6,670 bases of DNA from Thermoplasmatota archaeon (lineage in GTDB: Archaea > Thermoplasmatota > Thermoplasmata > RBG-16-68-12 > JAGMCJ01): the NCBI GenBank assembly GCA_022848825.1, contig JAJISH010000002.1, positions 1-6,670 on the forward strand, written 5' to 3'. The notes beneath the pieces were generated by a model. That model was not told the origin of the DNA and did not search any database. It saw nothing but the letters and a program-made list of their open reading frames with translations. Below, piece after piece: positions 1 to 5,520 of the stretch (position 1 is its first letter; each line of letters starts with the position of its first letter). The position numbers were made by a program, and so were the translations under genes.

Positions 1-280
1 CAAGGATCACATGGACAAGTACCCGTCGCAGCTGAGCGGCGGGGAACAGCAGAGAGTTGCAGTGGCCCGCGCACTCGCGAAGGAGCCGAAGATACTGCTC
101 GCCGATGAGCCGACGGGCAATCTCGATGCCGAGACCGGAGAGATGGTTTGGAACCTTCTTCTGGACCTGAACAGGAAGACTGGAACAACGATTGTCTCGG
201 TGACTCATCTGGAGTCCGCGTCCGAGATCGCTGATCGTTCGATCTACCTCAGGTCTGGACAGATCCAGAAGATCCTATAG
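1..280 (+). CDS. ABC transporter ATP-binding protein, LolD/MacB-like (3' end only)
   Basis: This is the C-terminal part of an ATP-binding subunit that would hydrolyse ATP at the inner face of the membrane to power a transporter or a MacB/LolCDE-type mechanotransmission complex. The frame is open from the window edge, so the ATG at 11 is an internal methionine and the Walker A half lies upstream. Visible in order are the signature motif LSGGEQQRVAVARAL, Walker B with its glutamate and D-loop (ILLADEPTGNLD), and the H-loop histidine in SVTHL. The remaining C-terminus, SIYLRSGQIQ, is typical of this subfamily. The GNLD after ADEPT favours the LolD/MacB/FtsE group over sugar or peptide importers, but substrate cannot be inferred. 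The partner permease is probably outside the window, because the next gene is unrelated and has its own promoter. The family call is secure; the specific role is unknown. Confidence 0.93.
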   Translation, partial: KDHMDKYPSQLSGGEQQRVAVARALAKEPKILLADEPTGNLDAETGEMVWNLLLDLNRKTGTTIVSVTHLESASEIADRSIYLRSGQIQKIL

Positions 281-397
281 GCGTGCTTGAACATTGCGGC
301 GAGCTCGGACAGATGAGGACAAAATCGAGCTTCCAGACGTGATTTTCGAGAGCGATTCGGTTGACCGCCACTTTCACTCCCCTCCCCTCTGATTTGC

Positions 398-404
398 GTT
401 ATAT
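398..404 (+). promoter_or_regulatory. Putative archaeal TATA box for the RecA-like/PolB2 cassette
   Basis: GTTATAT lies in an otherwise GC-rich gap between the ABC gene and the cassette. Its centre is about 25 nt upstream of CCATAG (425-430), the expected distance to an archaeal transcription start. That would leave a leader of only about 10-15 nt carrying the ribosome binding site. The call rests on composition and spacing only, and no BRE is obvious. Confidence 0.5.
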
Positions 405-430
405 GCTCATATGCCAGTTTTTCACCATAG

Positions 431-437
431 GGGGAGG
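431..437 (+). promoter_or_regulatory. Ribosome binding site of the RecA-like gene, unusually close to the ATG
   Basis: GGGGAGG is a strong Shine-Dalgarno match, but only two bases separate it from the ATG at 440, shorter than the usual 5-9. No other start is available. A stop codon lies in frame at 428-430, and the first downstream codons contain no ATG, GTG or TTG. The ATG at 440 therefore stands. Confidence 0.6.
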
Positions 438-439
438 AT

Positions 440-1189
440 ATGCGAGCGATTACGAAGAGTCTTGTTCTGGATGCCCAGAGAATCGAGAGAGATGTCTCGT
501 CCGCCCTGAAACCGCTGGACGAGTTCATTGGTACCTTTAAATCGTCGAGTATCAGCTTCATAGACAGCGCTTCGAAGTTCCTCTTCGACTTCGCCTCGTT
601 GCTCTGCGTTCAGGAAATAATGAGACACGACCTTCCAGTCGTGTTTCTGGATGGTGGCAACTCCATCAATCCTTTCGTCCTCGCCAATCTGGCCAAGCGG
701 TTCGGTGTGAACAGAGAACATGTGCTGAGCCGGGTCCATATTTCCCGTCCCTTCACCGCATACCAGATGTCCACGCTGATAGGAGAGAGGCTGGAGGATC
801 GCATACAGGAGAGCGGGGCAGGCATGCTGGTGGTCTCCTGCTTCCCAGCGCCCTATCTGGACGAGGATTTGTGGTGGCCAGAGGCCCTCGAACTCGTTCG
901 GCACGGCTTCTCCACGGTGAAAGAGCTGACGGAGAGGTGGAACACCATCACTCTCATCACCAACTACAAGCTGAGTAACATGTACCGCAGGAGCGCCCTG
1001 AGAAGATTGCTCTACACCGAGCCGGACAAGGTAGTGAGGTTCGAGAGCGGTGTTCGGTGCCTTAGGGTCGTGTTGCCGAGGGAGGAGAGGTGGATGAACT
1101 ACGTCCCGGTGGCTCATAACCAGACCACTCTGGCGGAGTACGTGGAGAACGAGGTCTACATGACCGCGGAAGAGCCGTCAGTGAGGTGA
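440..1189 (+). CDS. Degenerate RecA/RadA-like protein, first gene of the PolB2 cassette
   Basis: This 249-aa protein looks like the RecA/Rad51 ATPase core without its N-terminal DNA-binding domain. The strand carrying VVFLDGGNSINPF (67-79), followed by ANLAKRFGV and then HISRPFTAYQM (100-110), matches the RadA pattern of an ID-T/N strand, an AERFG helix and a R-A/P-F-T-xx-Q segment. The expected P-loop position (about 37-48, SISFIDSASKF) has no GxxxxGKT. The Walker B position (GMLVVSCFPAP, 128-138) has serine where the aspartate should be. ATP hydrolysis is therefore doubtful, and an adaptor role is more likely. The stop lies 4 nt before the next gene, which is itself coupled to the polymerase, so the three probably form one operon and one complex. 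By analogy with bacterial ImuA, a RecA-like partner of a mutagenic polymerase, I infer a role in recruiting PolB2 to damaged or RadA-coated DNA. The fold is fairly secure; the function is inferred. Confidence 0.75.
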   Translation: MRAITKSLVLDAQRIERDVSSALKPLDEFIGTFKSSSISFIDSASKFLFDFASLLCVQEIMRHDLPVVFLDGGNSINPFVLANLAKRFGVNREHVLSRVHISRPFTAYQMSTLIGERLEDRIQESGAGMLVVSCFPAPYLDEDLWWPEALELVRHGFSTVKELTERWNTITLITNYKLSNMYRRSALRRLLYTEPDKVVRFESGVRCLRVVLPREERWMNYVPVAHNQTTLAEYVENEVYMTAEEPSVR

Positions 1190-1191
1190 TC
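1183..1191 (+). promoter_or_regulatory. Extended ribosome binding site for the small cassette protein
   Basis: GAGGTGATC is complementary over nine bases to the archaeal 16S rRNA 3' end (GATCACCTC). It overlaps the stop codon of the RecA-like gene and places GAGG seven bases before the ATG at 1194. It fixes that start and points to translational coupling. Confidence 0.7.
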
Positions 1192-1193
1192 GG

Positions 1194-1448
1194 ATGGGAA
1201 GAACTGTTCCCACATTCAGACTGCTTCTCGAATCCACCATATCCGGATGGGGGCAGTACAAGAGGGCCCTGAGACCAAAGGACAAGCAGGTGTTCGATAG
1301 ACTCGTGAACAAGGCGCGGGCGCATTCGTCCGCTTGCTCGTATGCGAACCGCATCGATCCCATGGAGAGCATCTTCATGTCCATAATACTCGAGCTGCAG
1401 AAGGAGATAGATACGCTCAAAGAGAGGGTTCGGAGCACAGAGAAATGA
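1194..1448 (+). CDS. Small conserved-looking protein between RecA-like and PolB2 genes
   Basis: This 84-aa soluble protein has no signal peptide or membrane segment. It begins MGRTVPTFRLLLE, followed by a basic, aromatic stretch (SGWGQYKRALRPKDKQVF, about 17-34) and a helix rich in Ala/His/Ser. It ends in a predicted helical or coiled-coil tail (about residues 58-82, ILELQKEIDTLKERV). From memory, haloarchaeal small proteins of a DUF type start MGRT-PTFR and share the W-x-x-Y/F-RRALR block; I could not verify this by search. The gene sits 4 nt after the RecA-like gene, and its stop overlaps the polymerase start as ATGA, an arrangement that usually keeps subunits in step. I infer a linker or accessory subunit joining the ATPase-like protein to PolB2, with the coiled coil as the contact surface. 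No enzymatic motif is visible. Confidence 0.75.
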   Translation: MGRTVPTFRLLLESTISGWGQYKRALRPKDKQVFDRLVNKARAHSSACSYANRIDPMESIFMSIILELQKEIDTLKERVRSTEK

Positions 1449-3634
1449 GAGGTTGGCTGTTCGATGTCTACCCAGACTACGACAAGAATCGCATGGTTTG
1501 CTGGTTGAAGACGGAGAGTGGCGTGGACAAGATAGTCGATGCGGATTATTTTCCCAATTTCTACGTGCACGGCGAGAAGAGGAGGCTCAAAGAAATCGAG
1601 GACTGGCTCGGCTCCGTTCCCGTAAGAGATGTCTCATTCGAAAGAAGGAAGCTGAGGCTTGGAAGTCAGGAGCTCTTCGATGTCCTGAGCGTCACGCCTG
1701 CGACCTATTCGGACCTCAGATATCTCGCAGGGGAAATCGATTCCCGCGGTCGCTACAGGGATTTCACCCTCTACAATGTGGACATCCGACTGAGCCAGCG
1801 GTACACTATGGAGAAGGGGGTCTTCCCCATGGCCTTCCTCGAGATCGTGCGCGATTTCATTCTTCTCGACGAGCAATGGGCGATTCACTACGACATCCCT
1901 CGGCTCAGTCAGGTGGAGATGGGGGTCAGGGTGCGCGGTCGCTCAAAGATCAAGAGGTTCAGCGACTCCATCCATAGCATCAAACTGGGCGATAGGATCG
2001 TGAGAGGGCGCGACGAGCGGGAGATGCTTCTGGAGCTTGCTCAGAGAATGGGCATGGTCGATCCGGATGTCGTGCTCACTAGGAACGGCGATTCATTCCT
2101 CTTTCCCTATCTCTACGGGCGGGCCGCTGAGAACGATGTTCTCGAGGAGTTCCAGCTCGGGCGGGAGGCAAGCCTTGTCAGCCCGCGAAGAGAGGGCAAG
2201 TCGTACTTCAGCTACGGTCGCATTCTCTACAGACCGCCGAAGTACACGTTGAGGGGGAGAATACACATAGACACGGGGGGCTCCTTCCTGCACATGGAGA
2301 GCGGGCTCTACGGTCTCATAGATCTCGCGAGGATCTCCAACATCCCTCCGCAGGAGATCGCCAAACTGTCCCCCGGAACCGCGGTATCCGCCATGCAGGT
2401 CAATCAGGCCATGAGAGACGGACATCCGGTCATGTGGAAAAAGAACCTGCCCGAGGAGTTCAAGACCGCCAAGGAACTGCTTGTATGCGATAAGGGCGGC
2501 TTCATCTTCGAGCCCAAGGTAGGCCTTCACGAGAATGTCCTGGAGATAGACTTCACGTCGCTGTACCCCAGCATAATGGTCCGATTCAACATATCGCCTG
2601 AAACGGTTCTATGCGAGTGTTGTCCGGACTCGAATCACAGAGTTCCCGAAATAGGGTACCATGTTTGTGAGAAGAAGATCGGGCTGATTCCCCGCGTTCT
2701 GTCCCCCGTGATAAGGAGGCGGATGGTCTTCAAGAGATTGGCCAAGGAGAAAAGAGAAGAGAGGGCGAAAGAGAAATCAGACATTCTGAAATGGCTTCTC
2801 GTCTGCTCGTTCGGCTACACGGGCTACCGCAACGCGAGATACGGGAAGATAGAGTGCCACGAGTCCATAACCGCCTACGGTCGTGAGATCCTCCTCAAAT
2901 CCGCTGAGATTGCCGATCAGCACGGCTTCGAGGTGCTTCATGGCATAGTCGACTCCCTCTGGCTGAAGGGCGAGGGCGATGAGCAGAAGCTCATAGAACA
3001 CGTATCCGGACACATAGGAATCCCTGTTGAGCGGGAGGGGGTGTACAAGTGGATCGTGTTCCTGCCCTGCAAGACGTTCGACGTCGGGGCCATGAACCGC
3101 TACTACGGGATGTTCGAGGACGGCAAGATGAAAATCCGCGGGATAGAGGCCAGAAGGCACGACACGTGTGAGCTGGTAAAGAGGGCGCAGATGGAGATGC
3201 TGGATGTATTTGCCAAGGCAGAGAGTGTCAAGGAGTTCAAGGAGAACGTCCCGGAGGCCCTGGAGGTCCTGAGGAAATGGGTCAAGCGGGTGCGGAAGGA
3301 GGACATAGACCTTGAGGACCTCATCCTCACCCTGAGGATCTCGAAGAGCTTGAAGGAGTACAGCGTCTTCAACAATCAGGTCGCCGCGCTCATCCAGCTG
3401 AAAGAGGAGGACGTGGAGGTCCACCCCGGTGAGGTGATTCGATTCGTCCTTTTGGACAGCGAGAGCAAAATCGCGGATGAGAGACTGAGAGTCGCTGACT
3501 TGCTGGAAGGAGGGGAGACGTACGACAAGGAGAAGTACATCGAGCTTCTCTGTCGAATGGGCGAGACGCTCCTTCAGCCCCTTGACTACAATCGGAAAAG
3601 AATCGCAGGGCTCATGGCCGAGGACCAGGCATAA
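1445..3634 (+). CDS. polB2: Archaeal PolB2-type family B DNA polymerase, exonuclease-degenerate
   Basis: This 729-aa polymerase belongs to the divergent archaeal PolB2 (Dpo2) family, once described as inactivated. Start choice: the ATG at 1445 overlaps the upstream stop (ATGA) and follows GGAG by nine bases; an in-frame ATG at 1334 would add 37 unrelated residues. The exonuclease domain (about 140-340) is degraded. Exo I reads YDIP (149-152) instead of DIE, and exo II reads NGDSFLFPYL (214-223) with Leu in place of the key Asp. The polymerase domain keeps motif A DFTSLYPSI (D369). Motif B is altered to KWLLVCSFGY (449-458; usual Kx3NSxYG), and motif C is HGIVDS (D503; usual YGDTDS). The thumb element NRYYG...KIRGIEARRHD (551-573) is intact. 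Both metal-binding Asp residues that matter most remain, so DNA synthesis without proofreading is plausible. A Cys/His cluster (390-408) may bind zinc. No C-terminal PIP box is visible. I infer a translesion polymerase acting with the two upstream proteins. Confidence 0.9.
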   Translation: MRGWLFDVYPDYDKNRMVCWLKTESGVDKIVDADYFPNFYVHGEKRRLKEIEDWLGSVPVRDVSFERRKLRLGSQELFDVLSVTPATYSDLRYLAGEIDSRGRYRDFTLYNVDIRLSQRYTMEKGVFPMAFLEIVRDFILLDEQWAIHYDIPRLSQVEMGVRVRGRSKIKRFSDSIHSIKLGDRIVRGRDEREMLLELAQRMGMVDPDVVLTRNGDSFLFPYLYGRAAENDVLEEFQLGREASLVSPRREGKSYFSYGRILYRPPKYTLRGRIHIDTGGSFLHMESGLYGLIDLARISNIPPQEIAKLSPGTAVSAMQVNQAMRDGHPVMWKKNLPEEFKTAKELLVCDKGGFIFEPKVGLHENVLEIDFTSLYPSIMVRFNISPETVLCECCPDSNHRVPEIGYHVCEKKIGLIPRVLSPVIRRRMVFKRLAKEKREERAKEKSDILKWLLVCSFGYTGYRNARYGKIECHESITAYGREILLKSAEIADQHGFEVLHGIVDSLWLKGEGDEQKLIEHVSGHIGIPVEREGVYKWIVFLPCKTFDVGAMNRYYGMFEDGKMKIRGIEARRHDTCELVKRAQMEMLDVFAKAESVKEFKENVPEALEVLRKWVKRVRKEDIDLEDLILTLRISKSLKEYSVFNNQVAALIQLKEEDVEVHPGEVIRFVLLDSESKIADERLRVADLLEGGETYDKEKYIELLCRMGETLLQPLDYNRKRIAGLMAEDQA

Positions 3635-3690
3635 TTTGATAAGCTGGCAGAAAGATGAGCGAGAAGGGCTGATTCGCCTTGCGCGAGAAG

Positions 3691-3999
3691 ATGGACGAAG
3701 TGGAGATCGTAGAACTGCTCAACATACTCCGGAAAAGAGGTTACTGGATAGTAGAGTCGACAGACGAGGTCGTCGCCACCAGGCCAATATCCAAGACGAG
3801 GTACCCCAGGTTCCACCTCAGGATCTTCAGAGAGAACAAGAGAGGCCCGCGGATACTGGATATCCACATAGATTGGGAGAGGCCCAGGCACTCACAGTTC
3901 TGGGGCAAATGCAGCACAGCAGAAGGGGAGACCATCAAGAAGGAAATGGAGCTCCTGGGAGAGGAGTTTCGCTCGCTCGGAGCGCTCTCTCAGCAGTGA
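3691..3999 (+). CDS. Unrecognised 102-aa protein following PolB2
   Basis: I do not recognise this protein. It has 102 residues, is basic in its middle and acidic at its ends, and has no membrane segment. An N-terminal helix (VEIVELLNILRKRGYW) is followed by likely beta strands (WIVESTDEVVATRP; FHLRIFREN; RILDIHIDW) and a C-terminal helix (ETIKKEMELLGEEFRSL). This suggests a small alpha-beta fold. The ATG at 3691 is preferred, but TTG at 3679 in the same frame would add four residues, and neither has a strong ribosome binding site (only GAGAAG just before the ATG). It lies 56 nt after the polymerase stop on the same strand. The short AT-rich stretch 3631-3643 between them could be a weak promoter, so it may or may not belong to the cassette. 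The next gene is convergent, only 25 nt away. Coding is supported by continuous sensible protein composition. Confidence 0.6.
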   Translation: MDEVEIVELLNILRKRGYWIVESTDEVVATRPISKTRYPRFHLRIFRENKRGPRILDIHIDWERPRHSQFWGKCSTAEGETIKKEMELLGEEFRSLGALSQQ

Positions 4000-4024
4000 C
4001 GCCCGATTGTCTTGGACGGCCCGC

Positions 4025-4246
4025 TCATTCGTGATACGCTTTTTCCTCGACGCCCTCTTCGGACTGGGTCAGAACCGAGACTCGCTGCTCCGCGCCTCTC
4101 AGCTTCTCATCGCAGAGCCTGAAGAGCCGGATTCCCTCCTCGAACTTCTCCATTGCTTCGTCCAATGAGAGCTTCCCCTTGGAAAGCGTGTCCACGATAT
4201 TTTCCAACCGTTCCAGAGCGTCCTCAAAGGCTATTTCCTCGGTCGT
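4025..4246 (-). CDS. xseB: Exodeoxyribonuclease VII small subunit, apparent ACG start
   Basis: XseB is the small helical subunit of exonuclease VII. Several copies bind the coiled coil of XseA to form the complex that degrades single-stranded DNA to oligonucleotides. With the start proposed here it is 73 aa, the normal family length. It reads TEEIAFEDALERLENIV, then the hallmark KGKLSLDEAMEKFEEGI and a helix ending LRGAEQRVSVL. The nearest canonical start, TTG at 4207, would remove the conserved FEDALER segment. There is no ATG, GTG or TTG further upstream before an in-frame stop. A strong ribosome binding site (GGAGG, 4258-4254) sits seven bases before ACG at 4246-4244, so ACG is the best supported start. 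The gene overlaps the end of xseA by 16 nt and is almost certainly cotranslated with it. The identity is secure; the exact start is the uncertain part. Confidence 0.88.
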   Translation of the reverse strand, partial: TTEEIAFEDALERLENIVDTLSKGKLSLDEAMEKFEEGIRLFRLCDEKLRGAEQRVSVLTQSEEGVEEKAYHE

Positions 4247-5466
4247 CTTTCCACCTCCTTCAGATTCCTTACGACACAGTAAATCTCACCATCCCTGACC
4301 ATAACGAGAACGTCGTCCCCCAAGGTCACGGATTCGATCGTCTCAATCACGTCCTTGTCCGGCAGCTTCATCGCGATGGAATACCCCCTGTCCAGTGTTG
4401 CCAGTGGATCAGCGGTCCCGAGAATGCCGCCCAGTTTCCTCAGACCTTCTCTCTGAAGGACCAGGAATGACTCCAGAGCCCGGTTCATCTGCAGGAAGCG
4501 GTCATCGAGCCTCTGGGAGTGTGTCCTTATCTGGTCGAGGACCACATCTGATGAGAGGCTCGACTCCAGCCTCTTGATGTCCCTCCTTCTAGACTCGAGC
4601 ATGTTCCTGAGGCCCCAGACCAGGCTTTCCCTGTCCGTATCAAGAGACGTGTGCAGTTCCATGATGTCAGGAGCCACGATCTCTGCGGCTGCACTTGGTG
4701 TGGCTGCTCTCCTGTCCGCCACGAAGTCAGCAATCGTGAAGTCCGTCTCGTGTCCCACTGCGGAGACCACGGGGACGTGGGAATCGAAGATGGTGCGTGC
4801 TACAGATTCGTCGTTGAAGCACGCGAGGTCCTCGAAGGCTCCACCACCCCTGCCGACTATCATGACGTCGATGCCGTCGTACCTGTTTAGAGCCTCAATT
4901 GCAGAGACGATAAACCCCGGGGCATCAGCTCCCTGAACGAGCGTTGGCGCCAGGATGATGTCCGCCAGCGGGAATCTCCTGCCGAGAACTTTCACGATGT
5001 CGCGGAATGCCGCTCCTTTCTCGGATGTGACAACGCCTATCTTGACCGGAAACTCAGGGAGTGGTTTCTTGTGTTCCTCAGCGAAAAGGCCCTCCGTTTC
5101 CAGGAGTTTCTTGAGTCTGAGAAACTTCTGATACAGTTCACCGACACCCTCGAGTTTGACTTCCCTCACAATCAGCTGATATGATCCGGATGGTCGGTAG
5201 ACGTCTATGTCCCCGGACGCAACGATTTTCTGGCCGTCCTCTATGTCGAGACCGAGACGCTCCGCGTCGCCTCTGAACAGAACGCACTTCAAGGAGGAAT
5301 CCTCATCTTTCATGGTGAAATAACAATGGCCCTGCGCCGACTTCCCGTAGTCGCTCAGCTCCCCTCTGACAGCGACGCCGATGAGAGAGGGTTCATCTCT
5401 CAACAGATTGCGGATAGTGTCCGTGACCTCGGTCACCGAGAATATCCTCTGAGCCTCTTCGGGCAT
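4231..5466 (-). CDS. xseA: Exodeoxyribonuclease VII large subunit
   Basis: XseA is the catalytic subunit of exonuclease VII, which cuts single-stranded DNA from either end in the cytoplasm and works in repair and recombination. The 411 residues show an N-terminal OB fold for ssDNA binding (about 8-103, with VRGELSDYGKSAQGHCYF). The catalytic domain (about 140-265) contains GVVTSEKGAAFRDI (144-157), VGRGGGAFEDL (204-214), FNDESVAR (217-224) and SAVGHETDFTIADFVADRRA (235-254). A long coiled coil for XseB binding follows (about 266-345), then a C-terminal block with DPLATLDRGYSI (353-364). All family hallmarks are present, with Ala in place of the usual Ser in RGGGS. The ATG at 5466 is preceded by GGAGGG. 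The gene is 47 nt downstream of a HARP-repeat gene and overlaps xseB, suggesting one operon. Exonuclease VII is mainly bacterial and patchy in archaea, so past transfer from bacteria is likely. Confidence 0.97.
   Translation of the reverse strand: MPEEAQRIFSVTEVTDTIRNLLRDEPSLIGVAVRGELSDYGKSAQGHCYFTMKDEDSSLKCVLFRGDAERLGLDIEDGQKIVASGDIDVYRPSGSYQLIVREVKLEGVGELYQKFLRLKKLLETEGLFAEEHKKPLPEFPVKIGVVTSEKGAAFRDIVKVLGRRFPLADIILAPTLVQGADAPGFIVSAIEALNRYDGIDVMIVGRGGGAFEDLACFNDESVARTIFDSHVPVVSAVGHETDFTIADFVADRRAATPSAAAEIVAPDIMELHTSLDTDRESLVWGLRNMLESRRRDIKRLESSLSSDVVLDQIRTHSQRLDDRFLQMNRALESFLVLQREGLRKLGGILGTADPLATLDRGYSIAMKLPDKDVIETIESVTLGDDVLVMVRDGEIYCVVRNLKEVERRPRK
4254..4258 (-). promoter_or_regulatory. 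Ribosome binding site of xseB, inside the xseA 3' end
   Basis: On the minus strand GGAGG (continuing as GGAGGTG) lies within the last codons of xseA. Seven bases separate it from the ACG at 4246. This spacing is ideal and is the main reason to place the xseB start at ACG instead of the TTG 39 nt downstream. Confidence 0.65.
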
Positions 5467-5510
5467 ACTCCCTCCTCACGTTTCCGACTTCAGCAAAGAT
5501 AAGAGAGGTT

Positions 5511-5520
5511 GGTTTAAGTA
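5511..5520 (-). promoter_or_regulatory. Weak candidate TATA box upstream of xseA
   Basis: TACTTAAACC on the minus strand overlaps the stop codon of the HARP-repeat gene and would place a transcript start near 5491, about 25 nt before the xseA ATG. A second AT-rich stretch at 5496-5504 (CTTATCTTT) is less well placed. It may supplement read-through from the promoter at 6044-6052. Evidence is weak. Confidence 0.25.

Noticed and set aside
422..1117. Long minus-strand open frame of 231 codons opposite the RecA-like gene
   Set aside because: It is a shadow of the plus-strand gene in a GC-rich codon context; the plus-strand product has family motifs and the antisense product has none.
1334..1444. 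In-frame ATG at 1334 giving the polymerase 37 extra N-terminal residues
   Set aside because: The extra residues overlap the small gene in another frame and look like out-of-frame translation. The ATG at 1445 has GGAG nine bases upstream and an ATGA overlap.
2309..2323. YGLID in the polymerase as an intact exo III motif (YxxxD)
   Set aside because: It lies too close to the following RISNIP...SPGTA block compared with active PolB enzymes, and exo I and exo II are already degraded, so the match is probably chance.
2777..3424. Minus-strand open frame of 215 codons opposite the polymerase
   Set aside because: Leucine- and valine-rich shadow of a conserved PolB region that includes motifs B and C, with no recognisable domain.
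3655..3672. Five-codon open frame starting ATGAGC between polB2 and the next gene
   Set aside because: Too short and without a ribosome binding site; there is no sign of a leader peptide.
3971..3985. Short inverted repeat (CGCTC/GAGCG) near the end of the 3691-3999 gene as a terminator
   Set aside because: The stem is about five base pairs with almost no loop, lies inside the coding region and has no following T-run.
4025..4207. xseB starting at TTG 4207
   Set aside because: It would cut off the conserved FEDALER segment and shorten the protein to 60 aa. A well-placed ribosome binding site lies further upstream.
4574..4936. Plus-strand open frame of 120 codons opposite xseA
   Set aside because: It lies entirely within the xseA catalytic and coiled-coil coding region and is Ser/Ala-rich, as expected for antisense translation.
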